Assembly: GCA_945901845.1 (NCBI GenBank)
Contig: CAMDLR010000008.1
Coordinates: forward strand, 16,174-80,173
Length of the DNA stretch: 64,000 nt
Source: Sediminibacterium ginsengisoli
GTDB lineage: Bacteria > Bacteroidota > Bacteroidia > Chitinophagales > Chitinophagaceae
Direction of reading: 5' to 3'
The notes below the pieces were generated by a model. It made no database searches and was not told where the DNA came from. It saw only the letters and a program-made list of their open reading frames with translations. The position numbers were made by a program, and so were the translations under genes. How positions within the stretch are numbered: position 1 is the first letter of the stretch; each line of letters opens with the position of its first letter. Below are positions 1 to 9,452 of this stretch, piece by piece.

Positions 1-1
1 T

Positions 2-553
2 GTGATTGGAAATGATGTGATCATTCACGCCGGAACCGTGATTGGAAGTGATGGCTTTGGCTTTGCACCTCAACCCGATGGTAGCTATCAAAAAGTACCT
101 CAAATTGGCAATGTAATTATTGAAGATCAGGTAGAAATTGGGGCAAATACCGCAATTGATAGGGCCACAATGGGTTCTACTATCATTAAAAAAGGCGTGA
201 AACTCGATAACCTCATTCAAATTGCCCATAATGTAGAAATAGGTAGCCAAACAGTGATTGCCGCACAAACCGGCATTAGTGGCAGCACCAAACTAGGGCA
301 AAAAATTATGATTGGCGGACAGGCAGGTATTGCAGGACATTTAACCATTGCAAACGGCGTTAAAATAGCGGGTGGTGCTGGTGTCACCAAAAATTTAGAC
401 GGTGAAGGAAAATCCTACGCAGGCTTCCCAGCCGAAGACGCCAAACAGTCATTAAAAACCCAGGTTTACACCAGACAACTACCAGAATTGGAAAAAAGGG
501 TTAAAGAATTGGAAAAATTAGTGACACAATTGCTTCAAAATGGGTCTAAATAG
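2..553 (+). CDS. lpxD: UDP-3-O-acylglucosamine N-acyltransferase LpxD (3' part)
   Basis: Third step of lipid A synthesis: adds the second hydroxyacyl chain, from acyl-ACP, to UDP-3-O-acylglucosamine in the cytoplasm. The 183 visible residues are the C-terminal half of a family of about 340 residues. They show the left-handed beta-helix hexapeptide pattern (repeated I-G-x-x-V), the conserved active-site His segment [10 protein letters not shown], and a closing amphipathic helix rich in Leu, Glu and Lys. The gene is cut by the left edge; the frame is open to base 2, so no start can be given. It is followed by lpxC-fabZ and lpxA on the same strand, the usual Bacteroidota lipid A cluster. Stop is TAG. 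Confidence 0.95.
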   Translation: MIGNDVIIHAGTVIGSDGFGFAPQPDGSYQKVPQIGNVIIEDQVEIGANTAIDRATMGSTIIKKGVKLDNLIQIAHNVEIGSQTVIAAQTGISGSTKLGQKIMIGGQAGIAGHLTIANGVKIAGGAGVTKNLDGEGKSYAGFPAEDAKQSLKTQVYTRQLPELEKRVKELEKLVTQLLQNGSK

Positions 554-562
554 ACCAAAACA

Positions 563-575
563 GTGGTTTAACCAC
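563..575. promoter_or_regulatory. 13-bp palindrome before lpxC
   Basis: GTGGTT and AACCAC flank a single central T, giving a perfect inverted repeat between the lpxD stop and the candidate lpxC -7 element. It lies where a -33 element would be expected, so it could be an operator. No T-tract follows, so it is not a terminator. Its function is an inference from position only. Confidence 0.25.
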
Positions 576-585
576 CCATAAATCA

Positions 586-593
586 TATTTTTG
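586..593 (+). promoter_or_regulatory. candidate promoter of lpxC-fabZ (-7 element)
   Basis: TATTTTTG matches the Bacteroidota -7 consensus TAnnTTTG, 31 bases before the lpxC-fabZ ATG. No clear TTTG -33 box is seen at the usual distance. It would let lpxC-fabZ, lpxA and the following genes be transcribed separately from lpxD. Confidence 0.45.
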
Positions 594-624
594 CGCTAGA
601 TTTTATCGAAATTAACATTCTAGC

Positions 625-2040
625 ATGGACCAACATTTTAACCCAGACAAGCAACATACCCTAGCAAGCTCTATTGGTATCAGCGGAACTGGATTACATA
701 CAGGCGCACTTGTAGACATGACCCTTAAACCTGCCAACCCAGGTTTTGGATTTCAATTTCAAAGAACCGACTTAGAAGGACAGCCTATTATCAAGGCCGA
801 TTGTGACTTGGTAACAGATACTAGCAGGGGTACTACTTTGCAAGTTGGCGATGCAAAAATTAGCACTGTCGAACATATTTTAGCAGCACTTGTGGGCATG
901 GGTGTAGACAATGTACTCATCCAAGTAAACGGTCCAGAAATTCCTATTGTAGATGGTAGCTCGACTCCATTTATTGAGCTTATCGATAAAGCAGGTGTAC
1001 TAGAACAAGATGCAACCAAACAGTGGTATAGCATCGATGAAAACATTTTTCATTACGACGAAGATAAGCGTGTAGAAATGGTGGTGTTACCAGCACTTGA
1101 TTATCAAATCACAACACTTATCGATTTTAATAGTCCGGTATTAGGAACGCAACACGCGGGTTTAAAAACCATCAAAGATTTTAGAACAGAAATTGCACCT
1201 TGTCGTACGTTTTGTTTTTTACACGAGCTGGAAGCCTTACTAGATAACGATTTAATCAAAGGTGGTGATATCAACAACGCCATTGTAGTAGTAGACAGGC
1301 CAGTTACTGATGATGAAATGACGAGGCTTGCAAAAGTATTCAAGCGCGAAAAAATTGAAGTAAAAAGCGAAGGCTATTTAAATAATTTAGAACTCCGTTT
1401 TCCCAACGAACCTGCAAGACACAAGCTACTAGATATTATTGGTGACCTAGCACTTATTGGCTACCCTATCAAAGGAAGAATCATTGCGAACAGACCAGGT
1501 CATAGCAGTAACGTTGCTTTTGCTAAAAAAATTAAACAGTACATCAAAAAAAATAAACACGTTAAAGATGTACCGGTTTATGACCCTACTATTCCACCCG
1601 TACTGTCACTGGTGCAAATAGAAAAAACATTACCCCACAGACATCCGTTTTTACTTGTAGATAAAATCATTGAATTAACAGACACGTACATTGTAGGTGT
1701 AAAAAATGTTTCCTTTAACGAATGGTTTTTCCCGGGCCACTTTCCAGGTAATCCTGTTATGCCAGGTGTGTTGCAAATTGAAGCACTCGCACAAACAGGC
1801 GGAATCCTTTGCATCAACTCCATGCCAGAAGGACTATACGATACTTACTTTTTAAAAATAGATAATTGTAAATTCAAACAAATGGTAAGACCTGGTGATA
1901 CCATGGTTTTAAAATTAGAATTTACGGGGCCTATCAGAAGAGGTATCTGCGAAATGCGTGGCACCGTTTATGTAGGCGGAAAAGTAGCTACCGAAGCAGA
2001 CCTTGTTGCGCAAGTGGTTAAAAGATCCGAAGCACTTTAA
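625..2040 (+). CDS. lpxC: bifunctional LpxC/FabZ: lipid A deacetylase fused to hydroxyacyl-ACP dehydratase
   Basis: Two enzymes in one 471-residue chain, a fusion typical of Bacteroidota. Residues 1 to about 305 are LpxC, the zinc-dependent deacetylase that commits UDP-3-O-acyl-GlcNAc to lipid A; zinc ligands fit His84 in STVEHILAAL, and the His and Asp of RHKLLDIIGDLAL, with the catalytic His in RPGHSSN. Residues from about 325 onward are FabZ, which dehydrates 3-hydroxyacyl-ACP for fatty acid elongation; LPHRHPFLLVDKI and the active-site His of FPGHFPGNPVMPG are present. Coupling the two ties the split between lipid A and phospholipid at the shared hydroxyacyl-ACP pool. Ends 9 bp before lpxA. 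Confidence 0.97.
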   Translation: MDQHFNPDKQHTLASSIGISGTGLHTGALVDMTLKPANPGFGFQFQRTDLEGQPIIKADCDLVTDTSRGTTLQVGDAKISTVEHILAALVGMGVDNVLIQVNGPEIPIVDGSSTPFIELIDKAGVLEQDATKQWYSIDENIFHYDEDKRVEMVVLPALDYQITTLIDFNSPVLGTQHAGLKTIKDFRTEIAPCRTFCFLHELEALLDNDLIKGGDINNAIVVVDRPVTDDEMTRLAKVFKREKIEVKSEGYLNNLELRFPNEPARHKLLDIIGDLALIGYPIKGRIIANRPGHSSNVAFAKKIKQYIKKNKHVKDVPVYDPTIPPVLSLVQIEKTLPHRHPFLLVDKIIELTDTYIVGVKNVSFNEWFFPGHFPGNPVMPGVLQIEALAQTGGILCINSMPEGLYDTYFLKIDNCKFKQMVRPGDTMVLKLEFTGPIRRGICEMRGTVYVGGKVATEADLVAQVVKRSEAL

Positions 2041-2049
2041 AACAAACAC

Positions 2050-2847
2050 ATGACACATCCATATACCTATATAGATCCTAATGCAAAAGTTGCCCCCAAC
2101 GCAAAAATTGATCCATTTACCGTTATCCACGGTGATGTTCAAATTGGAGAGGGTACATGGATTGGAAGTAATGTAACCATCATGGATGGAACACGTATTG
2201 GAAAAAATTGCAGAATATTTCCAGGAGCTGTACTTGGCGCTGTACCACAAGATTTAAAATTTGATGGCGAAAAAACAACCGTAGAAATTGGTGACAACAC
2301 GACCATTCGTGAATTTGTAACCATCAATAGAGGTACTACCGATCGTTGGAAAACCAAAGTGGGTAACAACTGTTTAATTATGGCCTACTCGCACGTAGCA
2401 CATGACTGTGTTATTGGCGACAACTGTATTTTAAGTAATAGCGTTCAATTAGCGGGTCACGTTGTACTTGGTGATTGGGTTTGGATTGCAGGCGTGAGTG
2501 CAGTGCACCAATTTGTAACCATTGGCCAGCATTCTTATATTGCTGGAGGTAGCCTTGTAAGCAAAGACATTCCTCCATACATTAAAGCAGTACGCAACCC
2601 TTTAAGTTATGGTGGGGTAAACAGTGTAGGACTTAAACGCAGGGGATTTGAATTAGAAAGAATCAATCACATTTTAGATATCTACCGTATTATTTTTAAT
2701 AAAGGACTTAACACCACACAAGCCTTAGAATTTATCGAAGAAGAATTACCAGCCAGCGATGAGCGCGATGAAATTGTCACTTTTATCAGAGAAAGCGGAC
2801 GCGGTATCATCAAAAGATTTGTAAAAGGCGCAAGCGAAGAAGATTAA
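2050..2847 (+). CDS. lpxA: acyl-ACP--UDP-N-acetylglucosamine O-acyltransferase LpxA
   Basis: First lipid A acyltransferase: moves a 3-hydroxyacyl chain from ACP to UDP-GlcNAc. At 265 residues it has normal family length. The N-terminal two thirds form the hexapeptide-repeat beta-helix; the catalytic His lies in SHVAHDCVIGDN and the conserved AVHQF segment follows; the C-terminal part (KRRGFELERINHI onward) is the helical bundle that helps trimerise. Starts with ATG 9 bp after lpxC-fabZ and is followed 4 bp later by an ABC ATPase, so all are probably one operon. Confidence 0.97.
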   Translation: MTHPYTYIDPNAKVAPNAKIDPFTVIHGDVQIGEGTWIGSNVTIMDGTRIGKNCRIFPGAVLGAVPQDLKFDGEKTTVEIGDNTTIREFVTINRGTTDRWKTKVGNNCLIMAYSHVAHDCVIGDNCILSNSVQLAGHVVLGDWVWIAGVSAVHQFVTIGQHSYIAGGSLVSKDIPPYIKAVRNPLSYGGVNSVGLKRRGFELERINHILDIYRIIFNKGLNTTQALEFIEEELPASDERDEIVTFIRESGRGIIKRFVKGASEED

Positions 2848-2851
2848 TACC

Positions 2852-3469
2852 ATGCACATCCAACTCGAGCAAATCGGAAAAAAATACAATCGGGAATGGA
2901 TTTTTCGCGGACTCTCCTATACATTTCAAGCAGGTAAAAAATATGCTATTACTGGGCCAAATGGCGCTGGTAAAAGCACACTACTTCAAACTATTGCAGG
3001 TAGCACTGTATTATCTGAAGGAACTATCAAATACAGCATAGCCGGACAAGAGATACTTCCAGAAAATGCTTTTACTAGCCTTAGTATTTGCGCTCCTTAC
3101 CTCACACTTATAGAAGAAATGACGGCGCTGGAATTTTTAGTTTTTCACCAAAGCTTTAAATGTTTTATGCCCGGCATCACACCAGATACGGCATTAGAAA
3201 TAATAGGATTAACGACTGCTGCCAATAAACAAATCAGGTATTTTTCAAGTGGCATGAAACAGCGTATAAAATTAGCACAAGCTATTTTTTCAGATGTACC
3301 TGTTTTATTTTTAGACGAGCCGTGTACCAATTTAGATGAAACTGGTTATATACTTTACCAATCGCTGATTCAAAACTATGCAGCAGGTAAGTTGGTGATT
3401 GTAAGTAGTAATGATAAAGCAGAATATCATTTTTGTGAAGAAGTGATAGATATCAAAAAGTACAAATAA
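2852..3469 (+). CDS. ABC transporter ATP-binding protein
   Basis: A single-domain ABC ATPase of 205 residues. Visible motifs: Walker A GPNGAGKST near residue 36, signature SSGMKQRIKLAQ, and Walker B VLFLDEP. No permease gene is adjacent, so the membrane partner must be encoded elsewhere or the protein has another role. The small size resembles ATPases of ABC-2 or CcmA-like exporters, but the substrate cannot be read from the sequence. It lies 4 bp after lpxA and 2 bp before anmK, in the lipid A operon. Confidence 0.85.
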   Translation: MHIQLEQIGKKYNREWIFRGLSYTFQAGKKYAITGPNGAGKSTLLQTIAGSTVLSEGTIKYSIAGQEILPENAFTSLSICAPYLTLIEEMTALEFLVFHQSFKCFMPGITPDTALEIIGLTTAANKQIRYFSSGMKQRIKLAQAIFSDVPVLFLDEPCTNLDETGYILYQSLIQNYAAGKLVIVSSNDKAEYHFCEEVIDIKKYK

Positions 3470-3471
3470 GC

Positions 3472-4641
3472 ATGAATCCAAATATCAAAGCGCTTTATCA
3501 AATTGCAGGTAGCCATGAAAGAACCATTATTGGACTCATGAGTGGCACTTCACTAGATGGACTTGATATTGCTGTTTGTAAAATTTCAGGAAGTGGTAAT
3601 CATACCAAACTTAGTGTTACCCATTATACAACCATACCTTATACCGAAGATTTTAAAACTGCCATTCGAAAAATTTTTTCCATCAAAGCCGTAGATTTAG
3701 AAGCCGTAACTCTCTTACATGCCCATCTAGCAAGGGTTCACGCTACTATGGTTTTATCTGCACTTGAAAGTTGGCATCTTCCAACTACAAGTATCGATTT
3801 AATTGCAAGCCATGGGCAAACCATTTACCATGCACCAAAATTTTTGCACCCTACAAGCGAATTCGGTAATGCTACATTACAAATTGGAGATGGTGATATA
3901 TTAAGTGCTGCAACGGGCATTATAACTTTAAGTGATTTTAGACAAAAGCATATTTCAGCTGGTGGCGAAGGCGCACCTCTTGCATTATTTGGTGATACAA
4001 TTTTATTTTCTAGTGCTACCGAAAATAGAATCTTATTGAATATGGGCGGTATTGCCAATTTTACGTACTTGCCTGCCGGACAAACCACAAATATTATAAG
4101 CACAGATGTTGGTCCCGCTAATACACTCATTGATGGTTATGTGAAAGCAAATTATCCTGGCCTGAGTTACGATGCAAACGGTGAAATTGCAAATACCGGT
4201 ATTATCAACGAGGCCTTTATAAACGAAGTATTAGCGCATCCATTTTTTAGCGCAGGGTTTCCTAAAACAATTGGACCGGAATTATTTAACCTAGATTTTA
4301 TTGCAGACGCTTTAAAAAATGCCGGCATTGTTTCAATGGCACATCAAGACATGGTGGCATCACTAAGTTATATTACCGCCCGTGTAATTGCCGATGGCAT
4401 CATTAAAGTGGTAGGTGATGCTACTAAAAATATGGTGATTTATGCAAGTGGTGGCGGTATTCACAACGCCTATATTATGCAGCAGCTACAAAACATGTGC
4501 CCGGGGGCTTCTTTTAAAAATTTAGAAACATTGGGGGTGCATCCAGACGCAAAAGAAGCCGTATTGTTTGCGGTTTTAGCCAACGAAGCACTTGCAGGAT
4601 CACCTACACTTAGCATGGGAAAAATTAGCTTCCCACAGTAA
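3472..4641 (+). CDS. anmK: anhydro-N-acetylmuramic acid kinase
   Basis: Phosphorylates and opens 1,6-anhydro-MurNAc to MurNAc-6-phosphate in cell wall recycling. The 389 residues match the family. GLMSGTSLDGLDIAV near residue 22 is the diagnostic N-terminal ATP-binding loop; GEGAPLALFGD, NMGGIANFTYL and DVGPANTLIDG are the further phosphate- and sugar-binding stretches of the ASKHA fold. Starts 2 bp after the ABC ATPase. Its last 17 bases overlap, tail to tail, the end of the minus-strand TIM-barrel gene. Confidence 0.95.
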   Translation: MNPNIKALYQIAGSHERTIIGLMSGTSLDGLDIAVCKISGSGNHTKLSVTHYTTIPYTEDFKTAIRKIFSIKAVDLEAVTLLHAHLARVHATMVLSALESWHLPTTSIDLIASHGQTIYHAPKFLHPTSEFGNATLQIGDGDILSAATGIITLSDFRQKHISAGGEGAPLALFGDTILFSSATENRILLNMGGIANFTYLPAGQTTNIISTDVGPANTLIDGYVKANYPGLSYDANGEIANTGIINEAFINEVLAHPFFSAGFPKTIGPELFNLDFIADALKNAGIVSMAHQDMVASLSYITARVIADGIIKVVGDATKNMVIYASGGGIHNAYIMQQLQNMCPGASFKNLETLGVHPDAKEAVLFAVLANEALAGSPTLSMGKISFPQ

Positions 4642-5563
4642 AATTATCTGCGTTTCGGTACGCATTAATAAGTGCGATTTCGCCTTCTTTTCCGCCACCA
4701 GCTTTACCATGTTCCATACCATAAATACCCCTGAAACCCTTATTGTGAATATGTTTGAATAAATTCTGGTAATTCATTTCACCGGTTCCTGGTTCGTTAC
4801 GGCCCGGATTATCACCTATTTGAAAATAAGCAATTTCGTCCCAGCATAAATTAATGTTAGCGATAATATTTCCTTCATTTCTTTGCATGTGGTACATGTC
4901 AAATAGAATTTTACAAGATGGGCTATTAACCGCTTTACAAATCGAATAGGTTTGATCGGTATGTCTTAAAAACAAATCGGGCGTATCACTAAGTGGCTCC
5001 AATACCATGATTAAATTATGCTTTTCTAAAATATCGGCACCATACCTGAGCGACTCTATTACCCGAGCGGTTTGAATACCCATTGGAAGTTTGCGATCAA
5101 AATTACCAGGCACTACGGTCATCCATTTGGCATTACAACGCTTGGCAACTTCAACAGCATCATTACAATATTTTATAAATTTTTCACGCCACTGCTTATC
5201 GCCACTTGTTAAAGAAGTTTGTAGCGGCCAGTTATCATAGGCAATCACAAACACCCCCATACGCATGTTTAAGCTAGCCAGTGTATCACCTATTTTTTGT
5301 TGCATAACTGGCGTTCTAGACATCATGCCATTGTCTTCGATGGATCTAAATCCAACACTATGCGCAAATTTAATTTGCTCAATAAAATCAGGGCCAGCAT
5401 GCGCACTAAACATACCATCATGAAAAGCATAATCCGCAGTAAATGGTTTTGACGCCAATACCTGAGGGGTAGCAGCTACAGCCTTACCCATAAAAGGTAA
5501 GGAACCGGCAGCAAGTGCAGCCCCAGATAAAATATTTTTCTTTAAAAAATTTCTTCTTTCCAT
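4625..5563 (-). CDS. Tat-exported sugar isomerase/epimerase-like TIM-barrel protein
   Basis: A xylose-isomerase-like TIM barrel of the hydroxypyruvate isomerase/sugar phosphate epimerase superfamily, 312 residues from the chosen ATG (a TTG lies three codons upstream). The N-terminus carries RRNFLKK followed by a hydrophobic Ala/Gly-rich stretch ending in AVAA, a likely Tat signal, so it should act in the periplasm. Metal-binding acidic and His residues fit EPLSDTPDLF, LFDMYHMQ and the final GMEHG. The substrate is unknown; many exported Bacteroidota homologues have no assigned function. It lies 18 bp after alanine dehydrogenase and is probably cotranscribed with it. Confidence 0.8.
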   Translation of the reverse strand: MERRNFLKKNILSGAALAAGSLPFMGKAVAATPQVLASKPFTADYAFHDGMFSAHAGPDFIEQIKFAHSVGFRSIEDNGMMSRTPVMQQKIGDTLASLNMRMGVFVIAYDNWPLQTSLTSGDKQWREKFIKYCNDAVEVAKRCNAKWMTVVPGNFDRKLPMGIQTARVIESLRYGADILEKHNLIMVLEPLSDTPDLFLRHTDQTYSICKAVNSPSCKILFDMYHMQRNEGNIIANINLCWDEIAYFQIGDNPGRNEPGTGEMNYQNLFKHIHNKGFRGIYGMEHGKAGGGKEGEIALINAYRNADNFTVGS

Positions 5564-5581
5564 GATGATCAATTGATAAGA

Positions 5582-6796
5582 TTAACGCCTGCTAGCAATC
5601 AATAAATTAAGGTCCGTGTATTTTAAATCAAATTTTTGACTGATATAAAAATCAGTTAATGCCCCTTTAAATAAATAAATACCCTCTCTCACATTTACAT
5701 CATGCCAAAGCATTTCATCAAGTCCACCCTCGTCACTAATCGTAAGCATGAGTGGCATGAGTACATTGCTAATGGCTTGGCTCGCCGTTCTTGCAAAACC
5801 AGATGGAATATTAGGTACACCATAATGTATCACACCATGCTTTACAAAAGTTGGTTTTTCATGACTTGTAAGTTCACTGGTTTCAAAACAACCCCCTCTA
5901 TCAATGGCTACATCGATAATAATACTACCGGGCCGCATGGCTGCAACCATTTCTTCGGTAACAACAAGAGGCGCTCTGCCATATTCGTTGCTCAGTGCAC
6001 CCACCGCAACTTCACATGTTTTTAATTGCTTGGCTAAAATTTTAGGCTCTAAGACAGAAGTCCAAACGCGCTGCCCTAAATTATTTTGGAGTTGCTTAAG
6101 CTTGTAGATATCATTGTCAAATACTTTCACCGATGCGCCTAATGCAAGTGCATTGCGGGTAGCACTTTCACCAACAATACCAGCACCTACAATGACTACT
6201 TTAGTAGGCGGAATACCACTAATACCGCCGAGTAATACCCCTTTACCTTTATTAAAACTGCTCAGGTACTGGGCTGCAATAAGCATAACAGCACTACCCG
6301 CTATTTCACTCATGCTGCGCACAATAGGATAGGTACCACTAGCGTCTTTAAAATTTTCAAAACTTAACGCTGTAATTTTTTTCTCCATCATTTTTTGAAT
6401 ATCCGCTTGTTGCAATGCAGAATAATGGATGGGAGAAATAATAATTTGATTGAGCTGTAATAAGGGTAAATCTTCAGAAACAATGGGCGCACTTTTTACA
6501 AGAATCGGACACTTATAAATTTCATGCCTATCAAAAACAATTCTTGCCCCCGCTTCACTATAATCTGCATCGGAGTAATGACTTCCCTCCCCCGCCAGAT
6601 GTTCAATAGAAACTTCATTGCCATTGGAAACCAAAACACCAACGGCTTCCGGAGAAAGTGCAATTCGATTTTCTTGAAACGCCGTTTCCTTTGGAATACC
6701 AATATGCAATTTGGCGCCATGTGGTTTGATGTCTAATGTTTCTTCGAGGGTTTCGTATAAAAAAGAAGTAGAAATAGTTGGTTTACTAGTAGCCAT
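5582..6796 (-). CDS. ald: alanine dehydrogenase
   Basis: NAD-dependent interconversion of L-alanine and pyruvate plus ammonia. The 404-residue protein has the AlaDH/PNT N-terminal segment (GIPKETAFQENRIALSP, with substrate-binding Arg and Lys) and the Rossmann motif VVIVGAGIVGESATRNA around residue 205. The middle is the AlaDH/PNT NAD-binding domain, including GSIIIDVAIDRGG. The long N-terminus and C-terminus are usual for the Bacteroidota form. It follows tsaE by 43 bp on the same strand, and the TIM-barrel gene follows it. Confidence 0.92.
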   Translation of the reverse strand: MATSKPTISTSFLYETLEETLDIKPHGAKLHIGIPKETAFQENRIALSPEAVGVLVSNGNEVSIEHLAGEGSHYSDADYSEAGARIVFDRHEIYKCPILVKSAPIVSEDLPLLQLNQIIISPIHYSALQQADIQKMMEKKITALSFENFKDASGTYPIVRSMSEIAGSAVMLIAAQYLSSFNKGKGVLLGGISGIPPTKVVIVGAGIVGESATRNALALGASVKVFDNDIYKLKQLQNNLGQRVWTSVLEPKILAKQLKTCEVAVGALSNEYGRAPLVVTEEMVAAMRPGSIIIDVAIDRGGCFETSELTSHEKPTFVKHGVIHYGVPNIPSGFARTASQAISNVLMPLMLTISDEGGLDEMLWHDVNVREGIYLFKGALTDFYISQKFDLKYTDLNLLIASRR

Positions 6797-6839
6797 AATT
6801 ATTTGTATTTGCTAGTATCTAGCTGGGTTACTTATAAAG

Positions 6840-7256
6840 TTAAGATATTACGGCAGAATAAATATGTCTCGTTTGTTCATCTACCCGTGATAACCGAATC
6901 TCAAAAACAGGACCCGTTAACAAGGCTGGTACATTTTCGGGCCATTCAATCAAACAAATATCGCCACTGTGCAAATGTTCGTCAATACCAGCCCTAACAG
7001 CCTCCTCCAAAGATCCAAGGCGGTACCAGTCCATATGAAATAGAGCGCCTCCCTGATACTGGTATTCATTTACGATGGCAAAAGTTGGACTACTCACCGC
7101 ATCCTGCACACCAAGCATTTTACAAAGCGCATGGATAAACGTGGTTTTACCTGTACCCATGGGTGCATAAAAAGCCCAAATTGGCGTATCCTTTCCTTCG
7201 GCCCAAGCGGCAGCTACCACTTCATGTATTTGGTCTAAGGTAAAATTTTGCTCCAT
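6840..7256 (-). CDS. tsaE: tRNA threonylcarbamoyladenosine biosynthesis ATPase TsaE
   Basis: ATPase partner of TsaB/TsaD in making t6A37 on ANN-decoding tRNAs. The Walker A motif MGTGKTTFIHALC, SSPTFAIVNEY, the HMDWYRL element and the LIEWPENV motif are all visible in 138 residues, the normal length. I chose the ATG at 7256 (MEQNFTLDQ) because the upstream in-frame extension is not homologous and would cross the candidate promoter. A TATATTTG element ends only four bases before this ATG, suggesting a leaderless message. Confidence 0.93.
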   Translation of the reverse strand: MEQNFTLDQIHEVVAAAWAEGKDTPIWAFYAPMGTGKTTFIHALCKMLGVQDAVSSPTFAIVNEYQYQGGALFHMDWYRLGSLEEAVRAGIDEHLHSGDICLIEWPENVPALLTGPVFEIRLSRVDEQTRHIYSAVIS

Positions 7257-7260
7257 CAAA

Positions 7261-7268
7261 CAAATATA
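7261..7268 (-). promoter_or_regulatory. candidate leaderless promoter of tsaE (-7 element)
   Basis: TATATTTG on the minus strand fits TAnnTTTG, with four bases (TTTG) between it and the tsaE ATG. With Bacteroidota spacing the transcript would begin at or within a base or two of the start codon. No good -33 box at normal distance. Confidence 0.45.
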
Positions 7269-7291
7269 CAAACAAAGGCCTCCGAATGAAG

Positions 7292-7299
7292 TAACTTTG
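7292..7299 (+). promoter_or_regulatory. candidate promoter of the P-type ATPase gene (-7 element)
   Basis: TAACTTTG fits TAnnTTTG, 16 bases before the ATPase ATG at 7316. It is back to back with the tsaE promoter on the other strand, so the 59-bp divergent space holds both. Confidence 0.45.
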
Positions 7300-7315
7300 T
7301 AGCAAATTAAGTCGT

Positions 7316-9445
7316 ATGGAAAAAGTGAATTGGAAGGTAAAAGGCATGAGCTGTACCAACTGCGCACTTAGTGTAGACAAAGTAGTTACAGGCCTCGGTA
7401 TGGAGGAAGTAAAGGTAAATTTCATGGGTGGAGAATTAAGTTTTAATGCCCCAGCAAATACCAATAAACAAAATATACAAAAAAAAATAGAAGCACTTGG
7501 TTATGAGGTAGAAGGAGAGGGTGTAGATGCCGCAAAAAAATCAAAAAAAATATTTAGTTCGCCGCTACAACGCTTTTGGTTTTGTTTTGTTTTTACAGCG
7601 CCCCTTATGCTACATATGATTCCTGGCGTACATATCCATGTACTCATGAATCCATATGTTCAACTAGGCTTAACCATCCCCGTATTTATTGTTGGCATGG
7701 GCTATTTTGGAAAAAGTGCCGTATTAAGTTTATCCAAAGGGGTTCCTAATATGAATGTGCTTGTAGCGCTTGGAGCGCTTGCTGCATTTGGCTATAGTTT
7801 GTATGGTACTATTATAGGAGAAGCCGAAAATTATTTATTTTACGAAACTACGGCCACTATTTTAACCCTCGTTTTTTTGGGTAATTTGCTTGAAGATAGA
7901 TCGGTACAAACAACACAAGCTGCTTTGAAAAAATTAGCAGTATCTCAAAAGACAATGGCGAACCTCATTGCCTTTGATGAAAATCACCAAGAACTTGTTT
8001 TTCCTGTCGAAAATACCAGTTTAAAAGTAGGCGATATTGTACTGATCAAAAATGGAGAAACAGTACCCATGGATTGCAAAATTTTGTGGGGTGAAGCCAG
8101 CATCAACGAGGCCATTATTTCTGGAGAAAGCGTACCTATAATTAAAAAAATGAACGACCTACTTATTGGAGGTAGTATGGTGGAATCAGGCACCATCAAA
8201 GCATATATCACTGCCGTTGGAGAAAATACAGTGCTTGCTAATATTTTACAACTTGTAAAACAAGCACAAACAGAAAAGCCGCCCGTTCAACAACTGGCAG
8301 ATAAAATAAGCGCCATTTTTGTACCTACTGTTATTGGTATTGCATTACTAACTATTGTAGGAAATTATTTTTTTGCTTCCCTGCCGTTTAGCAGTTCATT
8401 ACTTAGAGGTATAGCCGTACTCGTGATTTCTTGCCCTTGCGCCATGGGCCTTGCAACGCCTGCTGCCATTGCCGTTGGGCTTGGCAGGGCCGCTCGAAAT
8501 GGTGTACTATTTAAAAACGCTAGAAGTTTAGAGATATTTAAAAGTATCAAGCAAGTAGTGTTTGATAAAACGGGAACGCTTACTACTGGAAAATTTACGG
8601 TTACTAATTTTACGTTGTCTCCTACTGCAAGTATTGATGAAACAAGCTTTAAGCAAATTGCTTTTTCACTAGAAAAATATGCCAATCACCCTATTGCAAA
8701 TGCAATTGCAGCAGCATGGAAAACAAAAGAAGATATCAGGTGGCAAAAAGTAGAAGAGCAAAAAGGACTTGGCATGTTTGCCACTGACAAAGAAGGCAAT
8801 ACTTACATAGCGGGATCATTTAAAGTAGCAACACAACATACCACAGACCATAGCCACAATGTTTACGTTTTAAAAAATAATATTTTATTAGGCTATATTG
8901 ACGTGGCAGATGAAATTAGACCAGAAGCTAAAGAAGTGATTGCAACACTAAAACGCATGGGACTTCAACCCATTTTATTAAGTGGCGATAAAAAAGAAAA
9001 ATGCGCACTCGTTGCCAATGAACTAGGTATCACACAGTTTTATTATGAGCAAACACCTGCAAATAAACTAGATAAAATTGGCGCCTTAAGCCTTCAAATG
9101 CCTACTGTCATGGTGGGTGATGGGATTAATGATGCGCCAGCGCTAGCCAAAGCAACTGTCGGCGTTTCACTAAGTGAGGCATCGCAAATAGCCATGCAAA
9201 GTGCACAAGTAGTACTCATGAACCACGGCATTAAAAATTTACCCCTTGCTCTCGGACTGGGTAAACACACCTATATTACCATCAAAGAAAATTTATTTTG
9301 GGCATTCGCTTATAATATTGTTGCGATTCCAGTAGCCGCATTTGGATATTTAAATCCAACGTTTGGCGCACTTGTAATGGGACTTAGTGATGTAGTGCTG
9401 GCTATTAATTCTATCCGACTTAATTTTAAAAGGGTAACACGCTAA
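7316..9445 (+). CDS. copper-type heavy-metal translocating P-type ATPase
   Basis: Inner-membrane P1B-type pump that uses ATP to export soft metal ions. Order in the 709 residues: an N-terminal HMA domain with Cys13 and Cys16 (GMSCTNC), paired membrane helices from about 85, the actuator loop with SGES near 260, the CPC motif in ISCPCAMGLATP near 371, phosphorylated Asp in FDKTGTLT near 415, the nucleotide-site HP in ANHPIAN, and GDGINDAP near 600. CPC in the sixth helix is typical of the Cu(I) group (CopA); silver is also possible. One HMA domain only. recQ follows 7 bp later. Confidence 0.92.
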   Translation: MEKVNWKVKGMSCTNCALSVDKVVTGLGMEEVKVNFMGGELSFNAPANTNKQNIQKKIEALGYEVEGEGVDAAKKSKKIFSSPLQRFWFCFVFTAPLMLHMIPGVHIHVLMNPYVQLGLTIPVFIVGMGYFGKSAVLSLSKGVPNMNVLVALGALAAFGYSLYGTIIGEAENYLFYETTATILTLVFLGNLLEDRSVQTTQAALKKLAVSQKTMANLIAFDENHQELVFPVENTSLKVGDIVLIKNGETVPMDCKILWGEASINEAIISGESVPIIKKMNDLLIGGSMVESGTIKAYITAVGENTVLANILQLVKQAQTEKPPVQQLADKISAIFVPTVIGIALLTIVGNYFFASLPFSSSLLRGIAVLVISCPCAMGLATPAAIAVGLGRAARNGVLFKNARSLEIFKSIKQVVFDKTGTLTTGKFTVTNFTLSPTASIDETSFKQIAFSLEKYANHPIANAIAAAWKTKEDIRWQKVEEQKGLGMFATDKEGNTYIAGSFKVATQHTTDHSHNVYVLKNNILLGYIDVADEIRPEAKEVIATLKRMGLQPILLSGDKKEKCALVANELGITQFYYEQTPANKLDKIGALSLQMPTVMVGDGINDAPALAKATVGVSLSEASQIAMQSAQVVLMNHGIKNLPLALGLGKHTYITIKENLFWAFAYNIVAIPVAAFGYLNPTFGALVMGLSDVVLAINSIRLNFKRVTR

Positions 9446-9452
9446 GCACCTC

